Assembly: GCA_033398695.1 (NCBI GenBank)
Contig: CM065809.1
Coordinates: 84,239,644-84,303,643, forward strand
Direction of reading: 5' to 3'
DNA: 64,000 nt
Source: Orobanche coerulescens
Taxonomy: Eukaryota > Streptophyta > Magnoliopsida > Lamiales > Orobanchaceae
Shown here: positions 53,999 to 63,950 of the stretch, piece after piece
How the letters are laid out: the number at the start of each line of letters is the position of its first letter
Position numbering within the stretch: position 1 is the first letter of the stretch
The notes under the pieces: generated by a model
Databases searched by the model: none
The model's input: the letters and a program-made list of their open reading frames with translations, nothing else
Told to the model about the DNA's origin: nothing
Program-made: the position numbers and the translations under genes

Positions 53999-56900
53999 GT
54001 ATACTCTATTGTATCTTTGCTTCTACCTTGTAGTTTTAAAAAATTATCTTCGTCCTAAATACAAGTGCCCTTCTTCTCTGTTAGAAACATGTTCGAGTTT
54101 ATCGGGCTGAGACCTGTCGTGGGCCCACAAAACTTTTTGAATAGAGCTTGGGCCTATGAACATGTGACATTTATTCAATGTTCTGCTCAGGTTTTGGTTG
54201 CTGATGTTTGCTGAATGTGTACTGCTATTGCACAATTGCTTCAGCGTGTATCTGATATTGTTATTACTTTAGAGTTACCAATATCTGTGAACTATTACTT
54301 TTCCCAAGGCTATTGAGGTCTGCATAGATTTACATACCTATTCAAATAGAAATACCTATATTCTATACCAAGAGGCCAAATTAGTAAATGTACATTCCAA
54401 TGATGTAATGCGTTCGCGTTTATTGGCTGAAAGCCTGACCTGGCCCCTTAAAATCTCTGAACAGAGACTGGGTCTAGGTAGGTGTGACAATGCCACGAAC
54501 AAGAACACATGATCTTCATTTCATGTTCCATTTACTTCTATGTTATCAGCGTTTGGAAACTGATACTTTCTCATTTCTTTTCAGTATTTTTATTTTTCAT
54601 ATGCATGCCTAAATACAAATACCTTTCCCCTTTGTTAGAAAATTGCCTTGCTAGGTGGACATTCTAATGACGCAGCATGTTTAAGTTTATCGGCTGGAAA
54701 CCTGACATGGCCCCACAAAATCTCTGAATAAAGCATGGGCCTAAGTAGGTGTAACAACGCCACGAACAAGAACATATGGCATTCATTCCATGTCCTACCT
54801 AGATTTTCGTTATTGATCTTGTATGAATTATGTATCTCTGTAAAGACTGGCCTCTCTATACCTCAACATTTTTGGTTTATTAGTTTCTTCTGTAGCATCA
54901 AATACTGCATGCATTCCTTCTTTCTGGTTTTCTGTATTCCCATGCTGCATGTGTTCTTCTTTCTTCCGGTTTTCTGTATACCTCAACAACTATGGTCTGG
55001 TTTGATTTGCTGCATGTGTTTGTTTATTTTGGTTTCTGTATAACTCAATAGCCTTCGTTTCCCCAGTTTTTTGTAAACGCCAGCACATGCAATAGGAATG
55101 CTGCATGCGTTTGTTTATTTGGGTTTTTGTGTAGCTTACTTTGGTTTACTTCAGCTTATTTTTCTCATATACTGCATTGCATGCAAACCACAGTTAATTC
55201 CACTGCATTCTTTTCTAACGTCCTCATATCAATATTTCATTGCAGTTATATGCCTATACTAACTGTTTGTCAGGTTTTTTTGGTTTCGAATATTCTTTCA
55301 GTTTTTAAATTTCCACCGTAACAGAAAATGAACATTCTAATGATGTGATGCATTCGAGTTTACTGACTGGGAACCTGACATGTTCTATTTACTTCTATCT
55401 TTTTCCCATGATGCATGTGTTCATTTTTTCCCGCTTTGCCTCGAGGCCTTTGCTACATGCGTTTGTTTATTTTGGTCCCTTATATGCCTTTACTAAATGT
55501 TTCTCCTTTTTTTTGGTTCTGAATAGTCTTTCAATCCCTAAATTTACACCGTAATGAAAAATGAACGTTCTGATGACATTATGCGTTCTAGTTTATCAGC
55601 TGGAAACCTGAGATGGTCCCTTAAAATATCTGAACAGAGCTTGGGTCTAAGTAGGTGTAACAATGCCACTAACAAGAACGCATAATATTCATTTCATGCT
55701 CCATTTACTTATATGTTATCAATCTTTAGAAAGTGATGCCTTCCCATTTCTGCTACCTTCCCCCTCTATTAGATAAGTGAATGTTATAATAATGTAGCAT
55801 GTTCGAGTTTATCGGCTGGAAATCTGACATGGCCGCACAAAATCTCTGAATAGAGCCTGGGCCTAAGTAGGTGTAACAACGCCACGAACAGGAACATGCG
55901 ACATTCATTTTATGTTCTACTATGATTTTTTTTATTCATGTTTGTTAAATTTGTGCCCCAATCTATTAGATAAGTAGGTGTAACAACGCCACGAAAAGGA
56001 ACATGCGACATTCATTTTATGTTCTACTACAATTTTTTTTATTCATGTTTGTTAAATTTGTGCCCCCCTCTATTAGATAAGTAAATGTTATAATGATGTA
56101 GCATGTTCGAGTTTATCAGCTGGAAACCTGACATGGCCTCACAAAATCTCTGAATAGATCTTGGGCATAAGTAGGTGTAACAACGCCATGAACAGGAACA
56201 TGCGACATTCATTTTATGTTCTACTACGATTTTTTATTCATTTTTATTAAATCTGTGCTGCTGTTAGACAACTGGTTTACCGTGTTTTTTTCCCAGTTCG
56301 CTTCAACACCTTCACTACATGCGTTTGTTTATTTTGGTCCCTTAGATGCCTATACTAACTGCTTCTCCTTTTCTTTAGGTTTTGAATAGTCTTTCAGTTC
56401 CTAAATTTACGCCGTAATGGACAATGAACATTCTAATGACGTTACGCGTTCGAGTTTATTGGCTGGAAACCTGACATGGCCCCTTAAAATCTCTGAACTG
56501 AGCCTGGGTCTAAGTAGGTGTAACAATGCCACGAACAAGAATGCATGATATTCATTTCATGCTCCATTTACTTCTATGTTATCAATCTTTGGAAAGTGAT
56601 GCCTTCCCATTTCTGCCCCCTTTTTTTTCTATACGTACCTCAATACAAATACCTTTCCCCTCTATTAGATAAGTGAATGTTATAATGATGTAGCATGTTC
56701 GAATTGATTGGCTGGAAACCTGACATGGCCCCACAAAATCTCTGAATAGAGCCTGGGCCTAAGTAGGTGTAACAACGCCACGAACAAGAACATGCGACAT
56801 TCATTTTATGTTCTACTACGATTTTTGTTATTCATGTTTGTTAAATCTGTGCTACTATTACACAACTGGTTTAGAGAGAGAGAGCGTGTGATTTATGCAT

Positions 56901-57090
56901 CTTTGATCTGATTCATACTCTGCAGAAAGAAGTTTCTAAATTTACTCCATAATAGAAAATGAACGCTCTAATGACGTCATGCGTTCTAGTTTATCGGCTG
57001 GAAACCTCACATGGCCCCTTAAAATCTTTGAACAGAGCCTGGGTCTAAGTAGGTGTAACAATGCCACGTACAAGAACACACGACTGGTCT
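52330..57090 (+). repeat. Fifteen copies of a ~110-bp block in two alternating types
   Basis: Type A (CGTTCGAGTTTATCGGCTGG then CCCCTTAAAATCTCTGAACA) starts near 52,400, 53,338, 53,816, 54,398, 55,334 (cut), 55,568, 56,430 and 56,967. Type B (GTAGCATGTTCGAG, CCCCACAAAATCTCTGAATA) starts near 52,667, 54,085, 54,663, 55,789, 55,974 (cut), 56,092 and 56,682. A and B often alternate at 220-312 bp. Several type A copies keep a frame reading NDVMRSSLSAGNLTWPLKIS and then EQSLGLSRCNNATNKN before a stop. Type B has a TAG in it. Both contain the near-palindrome CTCTGAACAGAG or CTCTGAATAGAG. Confidence 0.85.
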
Positions 57091-57380
57091 CTGTATACCA
57101 GGACAATTTTGGTTTATTAGTTTCTTCTGCAGCATCAAATGCTGCATGCATTTCTTTTTTTCCCTCTCGTGCTGCACGCGTTCATTATTTTTGTTTTTTA
57201 TACCTCAACAGCTATAGTTTCCTTTGGTTTCTCTATACCACAACATCTTTTCTACATGCGTTTGTTTATTTTCATTTCTGTATACCTTAACAGCTCTGGT
57301 TTGCTTTAGTTTTTGCAAACCTCAGCAGCTCAGGTATGAATGTTGCATGCGTTTGCTTATTTTTGTTTGTGTGTGGTTTA
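52940..57380 (+). repeat. Dispersed GCATGCGTTTGTTTATTT repeats between the ~110-bp blocks
   Basis: Imperfect 60-70 bp units with CTGCATGCGTTTGTTTATTT and TTTCTGTATACCTCAACAG occur at about 52,960-53,240, 53,500-53,640, 54,900-55,140, 55,400-55,490, 56,270-56,350 and 57,135-57,380. They have no open frame of their own. They form the second component of the array domain. Confidence 0.7.
56390..56549 (+). CDS. Best-preserved short ORF of the type A blocks (doubtful gene)
   Basis: After CTTTCAGTTCCTAAATTTAC, ATG at 56,413 opens a frame of 45 codons (MDNEHSNDVTRSSLLAGNL, then TWPLKISELSLGLSRCNNAT) ending TGA at about 56,548. The same start context lies before 53,799, before 55,556 and before the larger ORF at 57,559. 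The peptide has no motif I know. It could be an exon with an upstream acceptor (CTTTCAG), or a fossil kept open by recent copying. Confidence 0.3.
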
Positions 57381-57558
57381 CCTGGGTTCGCGTTTATTTC
57401 TTTCAATCCGTCGAACACTTCGTTTCATCTTCCATGTATTTCTCCATGTAGTGCATGGCATAGAAACCACAGTCAATTTTGATTGAATACCTATACTAAC
57501 TGTTCCTCCAGCTTTTTTTGGTTCTGAATATTCTTTCAGTTTCTAAATATCCTCCGTA

Positions 57559-58181
57559 ATGGACGAATGTATCACGACGTTGCTTAGGGAAATGAACAAA
57601 TTATCAGACCCTCCAACCTGGGTTGGGTCTGCTACTGATGTCGCTGCATGTATACGAGCTCTACAAAATTATCAACCAGACTCGCTTGAGGATTTGCAAC
57701 AGAGAGCTATCATTGAAATAGGCATACATATTCCGGAACTTCGGAATATTCTTCGTTACGAGAGAGGGACACAGCAAAAGCGAGACGATTTTCATTCACT
57801 CACTTCATTATTTGAGTACCCAGAGTATGAATTGCCATTTCAGTGCCCTCCAAATAGTCCTACGCTACGCATATTTCAGGCAAACTTCATCTCGATGTTT
57901 TAACTCCAAAAATGCAAATCGGACGTCTCTGCAGCAAACTCTATTCGAGTGTTAGATCAAGAAAAATCATGTACTATATTGGCGGTCAGTGGAATCAATC
58001 AGACGGCTATATTGATGAGGCACCTGTATACAAACCACTATTTGAGGACTGTGATACACTCGACTGCCGTTGTGTTCTCGAACGTGCTGTTGCTGACATT
58101 TACTACATTCCCAATCTGGATGAATATGTTTTCAAGAGAGAACTTGGCCTACGACAGCCCAAACTCAGGCCTCGAGCATAA
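57559..58181 (+). CDS. Unrecognised gene, possibly spliced or frameshifted
   Basis: ATG at 57,559 opens a 114-codon frame (MDECITTLLREMNKLSDPP, ACIRALQNYQPDSLEDLQQR, IIEIGIHIPELRNILRYERG). The continuing protein is evidently in the next frame from about 57,880 (AKLHLDVLTPKMQIGRLCSK, then RSRKIMYYIGGQWNQSDGYI) to the stop at 58,179-58,181. The switch falls at ATATTTCAG|GCAAAC, so a splice acceptor or a one-base change could explain it. Together they make ~205 residues, mixed helix and strand, without signal peptide or membrane segment. I do not recognise the family. The start context is shared with the type A blocks upstream. Confidence 0.45.
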
Positions 58182-58187
58182 AAGTGG

Positions 58188-58310
58188 GTTTAAACCAGAT
58201 TTGTTGAGCTGCTTTGGCTGCATCGCTTGGAATAGAATTGATGATATCTACTGCATTTTTAACGCTGTCGAATTTGTCGTCAATCAACTTTCTCGCACAC
58301 GTCTTCTGTG
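58188..58310 (-). other. Possible minus-strand exon
   Basis: Read on the minus strand, 58,300-58,188 gives CARKLIDDKFDSVKNAVDII then NSIPSDAAKAAQQIW and a stop soon after, an amphipathic helical stretch preceded by CACACAG. It looks more protein-like than the plus-strand ORFs over it. I cannot find neighbouring exons. Confidence 0.25.
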
Positions 58311-58553
58311 TGGCTGTATATTATGGAAATCACATATTTTTTTCTCATACTGGCAATAAATATTATCCTAAACTAATAGCAAAGATTACAACTGTATTAT
58401 TTCAAAAATTAGTCTTCTAAATAATACATGATCGTTTCACACGTATACTGAATATTTTATGCCTCTCATAAATTAATTACATTTCCTTTCGCCCCTCATT
58501 ACTATAATGCTTTTTAATATGTTATCGTCAAAGTTTTATGTATTATATTTCTA

Positions 58554-58829
58554 TTGCCTCCAAATTATACTATTTCTCTAGAAATATTATCTGTAGAATA
58601 CAATAATAAGTTTGTAGATTTCATGCACAGTATACTCACGGCAATTACATGTCTGATTGTGGGGGTTATCTTTTATAGTACATTACTGGGTTCGGATGTA
58701 CAGAAATTTTTCTGTATTGGGCTGTATTTTACTGCATCCGTTGAGGTCTTGAATATCTACAGCGTCATCAAGCTGCGACTGCAACGGCTACGTGCATACC
58801 TTAATAGTTCTAACAACTTCTACAGTTGA
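58554..58829 (+). CDS. Small membrane-protein-like ORF (faint DUF679/DMP resemblance)
   Basis: The 91-codon frame contains NKFVDFMHSILTAITCLIVG followed by VIFYSTLLGSDVQKFFC and a second hydrophobic run before IKLRLQRLRAYL, suggesting two membrane spans. FVDFMHS and DVQKFF recall the second half of plant DUF679 membrane proteins, but the usual ending of that family is missing. The N-terminal half is absent or in another exon. Treat it as a possible fragment. Confidence 0.25.
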   Translation: MPPNYTISLEILSVEYNNKFVDFMHSILTAITCLIVGVIFYSTLLGSDVQKFFCIGLYFTASVEVLNIYSVIKLRLQRLRAYLNSSNNFYS

Positions 58830-59310
58830 CTGCACTGTCTGTACCCTATTGCGGCTGATTCCCTGGTATTTCATTCTGCAATTTACTCTCAGGTCTTTAC
58901 CATTCTTGGCTTAGTAGTCTTTCATCCTTTTTAAATATTTTAAAACTAATAGGTACTGTCCGGGTTAACACTTCTTGCTCAATATTTTTTGGACAGGAAC
59001 AAAAATTATTTTAGCGTTCATCTAGAAATCATTACAGTTTACATCAAATGGCGGGTACTTCTCAGCAAACGGCTCAATCAGATCACATGTATGCTCTCAA
59101 TAGGACCTAAATTTTTTGAACATCCTATTGTATTCATTAAATTATATCATTATATTCTTCTACTTTCGAGGACGACACCTGAAACTGAATATGGAATCAA
59201 TCTTCATTCATCATCCTCTGCTGTGTTAGGTGCTTGCTCTTTTGCTTTTTTTTTTACATTCTCCACTAACATCATTATTAATAACATTATTAACTCTTTC
59301 TTATTTTGGA
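58830..59310. other. No clear gene
   Basis: AT-rich sequence with two TTTGGACAG-type acceptor look-alikes (58,989-58,997 and 59,305-59,313). The 137-codon ORF from 58,989 is hydrophobic and low in complexity and I do not support it. Confidence 0.5.
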
Positions 59311-59720
59311 CAGGATCCCACAATGTAATTTACCTGAAAAAAATGCAAGAAAACGAAATACATATGCGTCTATGGACACAGAAAAGAAGCTTGCTCTACT
59401 AGACAGTAGAAGAAATAGGTACAAACAACAAAGTAAATTACTTCGTAAATTTATTTGTTTCCTTTCACTATTTTCTTTATTTACCTTCTCTTGTTAGCCT
59501 CTGACCACATGTACATTACATTTCGTTTTCCTTACTAAATGTGTGTTGCATGTTCTTTTCTGTAGTTGCAACTGCCAACGAGTTAACGTGTTCCACCAGC
59601 AGTCAAACTACAGCCCCCCGAGCAAAACGATCACGATCGACTTCTGTTATCCACCATGATCTTCTTAATAGAATGGAGAATATCCCCTTGCATGCTTGGT
59701 CTCTGCCCTTCTCCGCTGCA
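59311..59720 (+). pseudogene. Two possible exons resembling a Helitron protein N-terminus
   Basis: After TTTTGGACAG the frame reads NLPEKNARKRNTYASMDTEK then KLALLDSRRNRYKQQ. Separated by a ~120-bp T-rich stretch ending CTTTTCTGTAG, a second open piece reads ATANELTCSTSSQTTAPRAK then RSRSTSVIHHDLLN. Basic RRxxY-type repeats followed by a Ser/Thr-rich linker occur near the N-terminus of many plant Helitron Rep/helicase proteins. No Rep or helicase domain is visible, and the region is cut at 59,728 by an LTR element. The identification is tentative. Confidence 0.3.
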
Positions 59721-59723
59721 TGC

Positions 59724-59728
59724 GTTTC
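59724..59728. other. Expected target site duplication TTTCC
   Basis: Five bases before the LTR start. The partner copy is beyond the window. Confidence 0.45.
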
Positions 59729-59961
59729 CTGTAATACCCGGTTGTAATTTAGTCATTATCATTCAGTAATTATCATTCTGTAATTGTCACTCAGTAATAT
59801 TCACTCATTAATAATCATTCATCATTCATATTCAATCATTGTATTCACCGTTTAGAGTAATTTATATTGTGTATCCGTTATTATTCGTCTTTCTACCTAG
59901 TTGGAGGATCGAGCCATGTTTATCATCAATATCTTTTTCGTAGTGGGCTATGTGTGAGGAG

Positions 59962-60524
59962 TAGCGCACGCGATGAACTCTCTTTAGCGCGCACTAATTG
60001 AGTACGGGTAGCGCACGCTACCTCTCAGCATTAGTGCATGCTAGCGTGGTTCAGGCAGACAGTCCAGAGGGCACTGGACTGCAGTTGAGTTATAGTAGCG
60101 CACACTACGAATGGTAAGTAGCGCGCGCTAGTGAGTTCGGATAGCGCACGCTATGCTAGCTGTGTAGCACGTGCTAAGGTCGATCAGGCAGAGTCCAATG
60201 GGTACTAGACTGATTTGGAATAATTCATAGCGTACGCTATGAGTGGATATCAGCGTACGCTAATGGTGTAGTAGCGCACGCAGAGTTTTGGGTGTAGCGT
60301 ACGCTATCGCGAGCAGATCAGAGAACAGAAGGTTCTGGACTTCAGTCACTGGGCATCAGATATCAGTTAGCGAACGCCAACTTTTTGGGTTAACGCACGC
60401 TATCGGGAAGATGTCAGCGCATGCTACCATGTTCGTAGCGTATGCTAACGGGGCAGTCAGAGCTTACTGGACTGTCCAGTTAACCCGTTAGCACACACTA
60501 CATATCAGGTCATAGCCTGCGCTA
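59962..60524 (+). repeat. Higher-order array of eighteen TAGCGNNCGCTA palindromes
   Basis: Starts: 59,962, 59,985, 60,009, 60,032; 60,096, 60,119, 60,142, 60,165; 60,228, 60,251, 60,272, 60,295; 60,368, 60,391, 60,415, 60,436; 60,489, 60,513. Four groups of four plus a pair, with a pitch of 21-24 bp and a group period of 121-140 bp. Spacers contain GGCAG and GTCCA or ACTGGACT. The copy at 60,165 is TAGCACGTGCTA, with a G-box core. Confidence 0.92.
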
Positions 60525-62197
60525 AGCTAGGACCAGTATACATTGGACAGTGCAGTCCAGATCCGTAATTTTTTCCTTTCACTTCATTCCTTCGCCGATT
60601 TTGGGCGATTTCAGACGTTTTGGAGAGATTTCTTCGAGCTGAATCCATCATCTATCATTATCTTCAAGCTTATCATTCGGATTAATCATCATTTCATCCT
60701 CTCCAACACATCAAAGCAAGGTAATGATTCTTGGATCTAGAATTTCATATTTTGAGTATTTTCCTCCCGATCTCTTCGTGTAAGCTTGCTATTATGTTGG
60801 AATATGTTATATATAGATTATCTACCTTGGATACATGTATTCCTACGGATTTATTGATGTGTTTTTCGGATTTGATGAATATTTGGAGAATTATTCAAGA
60901 AAGCTTGATGTTGACTTTGGTTATTTTGGGATTTTCCGATTATGATTGTCGTAACCGTGAATTATGGTTTCCTATTGGATTATTGATATCATTGAAGGTG
61001 TTTTGTTGGATTGAACTACTCATTTTGGAGTTTGGTTTCGATATATTTGGGATTGGTTATAATCAAAGGATGATGTTCGCTAAGTGTTTGTCATAATGCC
61101 CAAATGAGTTTGGATATTGTTGTATCGACTTTTGAAGTGGGTTGTGATCATGTTTGAATCATTTATTAAGTGGATTATTGGTAATTGTGTTATTCAAGGT
61201 TGTCCAAGCGACCGACATCTCATTTTAGGACGTTGTTCGAGGAAGGACATTCTTCATCGGTGTTATGTAAGTTAATTCTTACTCGGTTAAAAGGATACTC
61301 ATTCCTTTTGTTGTCGTTCATTCATAATCATAACTCATTCATAATGTATTAACCGTATTGAGACTTGTAATTGTCAAATAATCATTTCATTCATGAGGAA
61401 CGACAGTTCCAGTCATTTCAGTGAGATATCATTCACGTCATTGTTATTTCATCTCGGTGAGTCTTTCTTGACCTTTGTCGTATTGTTATTCACTATTACT
61501 CACTGGTCATTCTTGTTCATATGACCTGTTGGGTTCATATTGCATGGCCGAGTGGAGATGTGTGGAATTTTTAGTCGGGCAGATGATAGTCATGTGATCG
61601 GGTTCACTGACACAATGGACTGTGCATACGGTAATGTACCTCCATGAGACTAATTAGGTACAAGGGCGGGTGAGTCCGGACACTCGTCTTGTGCACTTGC
61701 ACATACCATTACGGGCGTACTATGATGCCCCTCTTCAGCTTAAATTCATAATTAAGATATATCATGATTGTGTTTATTCAACTCTTGAGGATTGTTGTTC
61801 TGTGTAACTGACCCCATTGGGGGATGTTGTTTTCAGGTCATGGTAAGGATAAAGCATGGGAAGAGAACGTTGACGGCGAAGAGTCCCAGTGATACTAGTA
61901 GGGGGGGCCCAGTCCTTTCAGTCATTCGTGTTTCTTCATTTTATTTCCGCTGCAGACTTTCGTTTGAATACTCATTTTTATAAAGTTTTGTATATTTTAT
62001 CTTGATATAAAATATACATGTATTCCGTATTATCTTGGTTTGTTCTACTTGAAACTCCTCATCGGAGTAATTGATGATATAATTTGGTTCGGTACTACAA
62101 TTATATTATTTAAGTCATTAATTTTCATTCGCCTGGTGGGTCCCAGTTGGGGGTCCACGGCACTATAATATTCGCCTCGTTTGGGGTGTTACAGAGT

Positions 62198-62209
62198 TGG
62201 TATCGGAGC
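62198..62209 (+). other. Primer binding site (initiator tRNA-Met type)
   Basis: TGGTATCGGAGC, four bases after the LTR end. Identical to the site at 1,407. Confidence 0.85.
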
Positions 62210-62691
62210 GTGGTTTTGAATACTACCTTCCGAGTCATGTCACATTTGAAATCATCGTTCATCAGACTAATATCATTGGACTTTCGCGTCACGTGTGACC
62301 TGTGCAAGAGCCAAGCCCCTCAGACCAAAGAACAGTAAGATTTCTGACATCATGGTATAATTTCTGGAAATAAGAATCAATCATTCATCATTCAACAGTC
62401 AACAATCCTCAATCATCATTTTCATTTTGATCAATCGATCATGTTAACTCATTAGTCACTCAGTTCATTTCACTGTTCAGTTGTTGATCTTGAGGATCGT
62501 ATGATTAATCTTGTTAACTTGTTCAAGATAATCATTTCAAGATTTTCATCAGATAATCATGTCACCTCAGTGGATCATTCATGTAATCATTTTGTTAGAG
62601 CGCGTATGATCGTTTTCATCATTTCATGACGTAATCATAATGCGAAATTCATGCGAGATCTATAATTATCTTGTGACTTTCCTACTTCAGT

Positions 62692-63950
62692 ATGGAGAGA
62701 GCAGGCAGAGGACGCGGGGGAAGAGGCCGCGGTGCGGGCCGAAACCCGAGAGCTCATGTGAATATACACGCGAACGTGAGGAATAATGCTAATTCATCGA
62801 GCAGCGACGCTGCCACTCATTCACCCGGAAATGATCATTCACTGTGAGTCGTACCCGGGACACAGCTCAATCATAAGGTGTTCGGGTTGATCCACTCACT
62901 TTTATGCAGGGCATGATGGCCCAGATGACTCAGATGGCACGCCTCATGGAGACGATGCAGAACTCAACCGCTTAGAATCAGCAGGCTCCTCCGCTGCCAC
63001 CTCAGGGGCAGGAGAGGGGTGTTAGCAGTATCATTGGCGACATCTCTCGCCAGAGACCACCTACTTTTGAGGGCTCATCTGAGCCGGCGGTTATTGTTCA
63101 CTGTCTTGGACATTTCGGGAAGTTGTTTGCTATGGTGGACTGTCCCGAAGGACACAAAGTTTTAGTTGCGGCTTACTATCTGGGTAAGAGCGCTCATTCA
63201 TGGTGGTTATCGTTGAAGCCCACCAACGGATCTTGTACTTGGGATCAATTCAAGACTATCATGATGGAGAGGTATTATCCGGCCCCACTCAGAGAGGCCA
63301 AGTTATCAGAATTACTCACTCTCGACCCCTCGACGGAAGATGATATTCTCGCCATCGCCGAGAAATTTCAGGAGCTACCTCCTTTCGCCTCATCTATTAT
63401 TCACTCAGAGGCGGATAAGATCAAGTATTTCAGCAAGAGGTTGAAACCTCGTATGCGGATGCAGTTGCTTAATCACAATTGCACCACTTTGGCCGAGTTC
63501 ATCAAGAAAGCTCTTACTTATGAGCTTACTGCTAAGGAGATTGCTAAGCAACAACCTTCATCTGCTAGCAAGAAATCAAAGAATCATAATCAGTCTGAAG
63601 ACAGTCAGGCAACTTTCAAGAAGCCTTGTACGGGCTCTACTTTTTCTGAGCGACCTCCTTCGGCGCCTAGACCCGCGGAATCTCAGTCCCGAGCGTCCAG
63701 TTCGGCCGTCTCCTATTTCAACTATGGAGAACTTGGTCATTTTAGCACCAAGTGTCCGAGGCAGACTATCACGCGCAATAACTGTGGGATTGCTGGGCAT
63801 AAGGCCCGTTTTTGCCGAAGGGACTCCAAACCTACTCCGGCGTCATCTCAGGCCCCGAAGCCATTAGCTGTTCATAATCAGGCCACTCAGTCTGCGTCGT
63901 TCAAGACAACAGGATCAAACAAAGGTGGGGCCATATTACGTACGATATGC
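62692..63950 (+). pseudogene. Tekay-like gag, decayed
   Basis: ATG at 62,692 follows CCTACTTCAG|T and opens an RG-rich tract (GRGRGGRGRGAGRNPRAH). A stop lies near 62,846. Beyond a frame change the gag core reads MAQMTQMARLMETMQNS, IGDISRQRPPTFEGSSEPAV, LVAAYYLGKSAHSWWLSL, TWDQFKTIMMERYYPAPL and NHNCTTLAEFIKKALTYE. Two zinc knuckles are damaged: YFNYGELGHFSTKC (two cysteines lost) and RNNCGIAGHKARFC (first cysteine lost). The tract continues to about 63,950, where protease should begin. A capsid-forming protein that can no longer be made whole. Confidence 0.82.

Noticed and set aside
59962..60524. CRISPR-like array (regular short palindromic repeats)
   Set aside because: The sequence is plant nuclear DNA, the repeats are 12 bp and variable, the spacers recur instead of being unique, and the array sits in an LTR.
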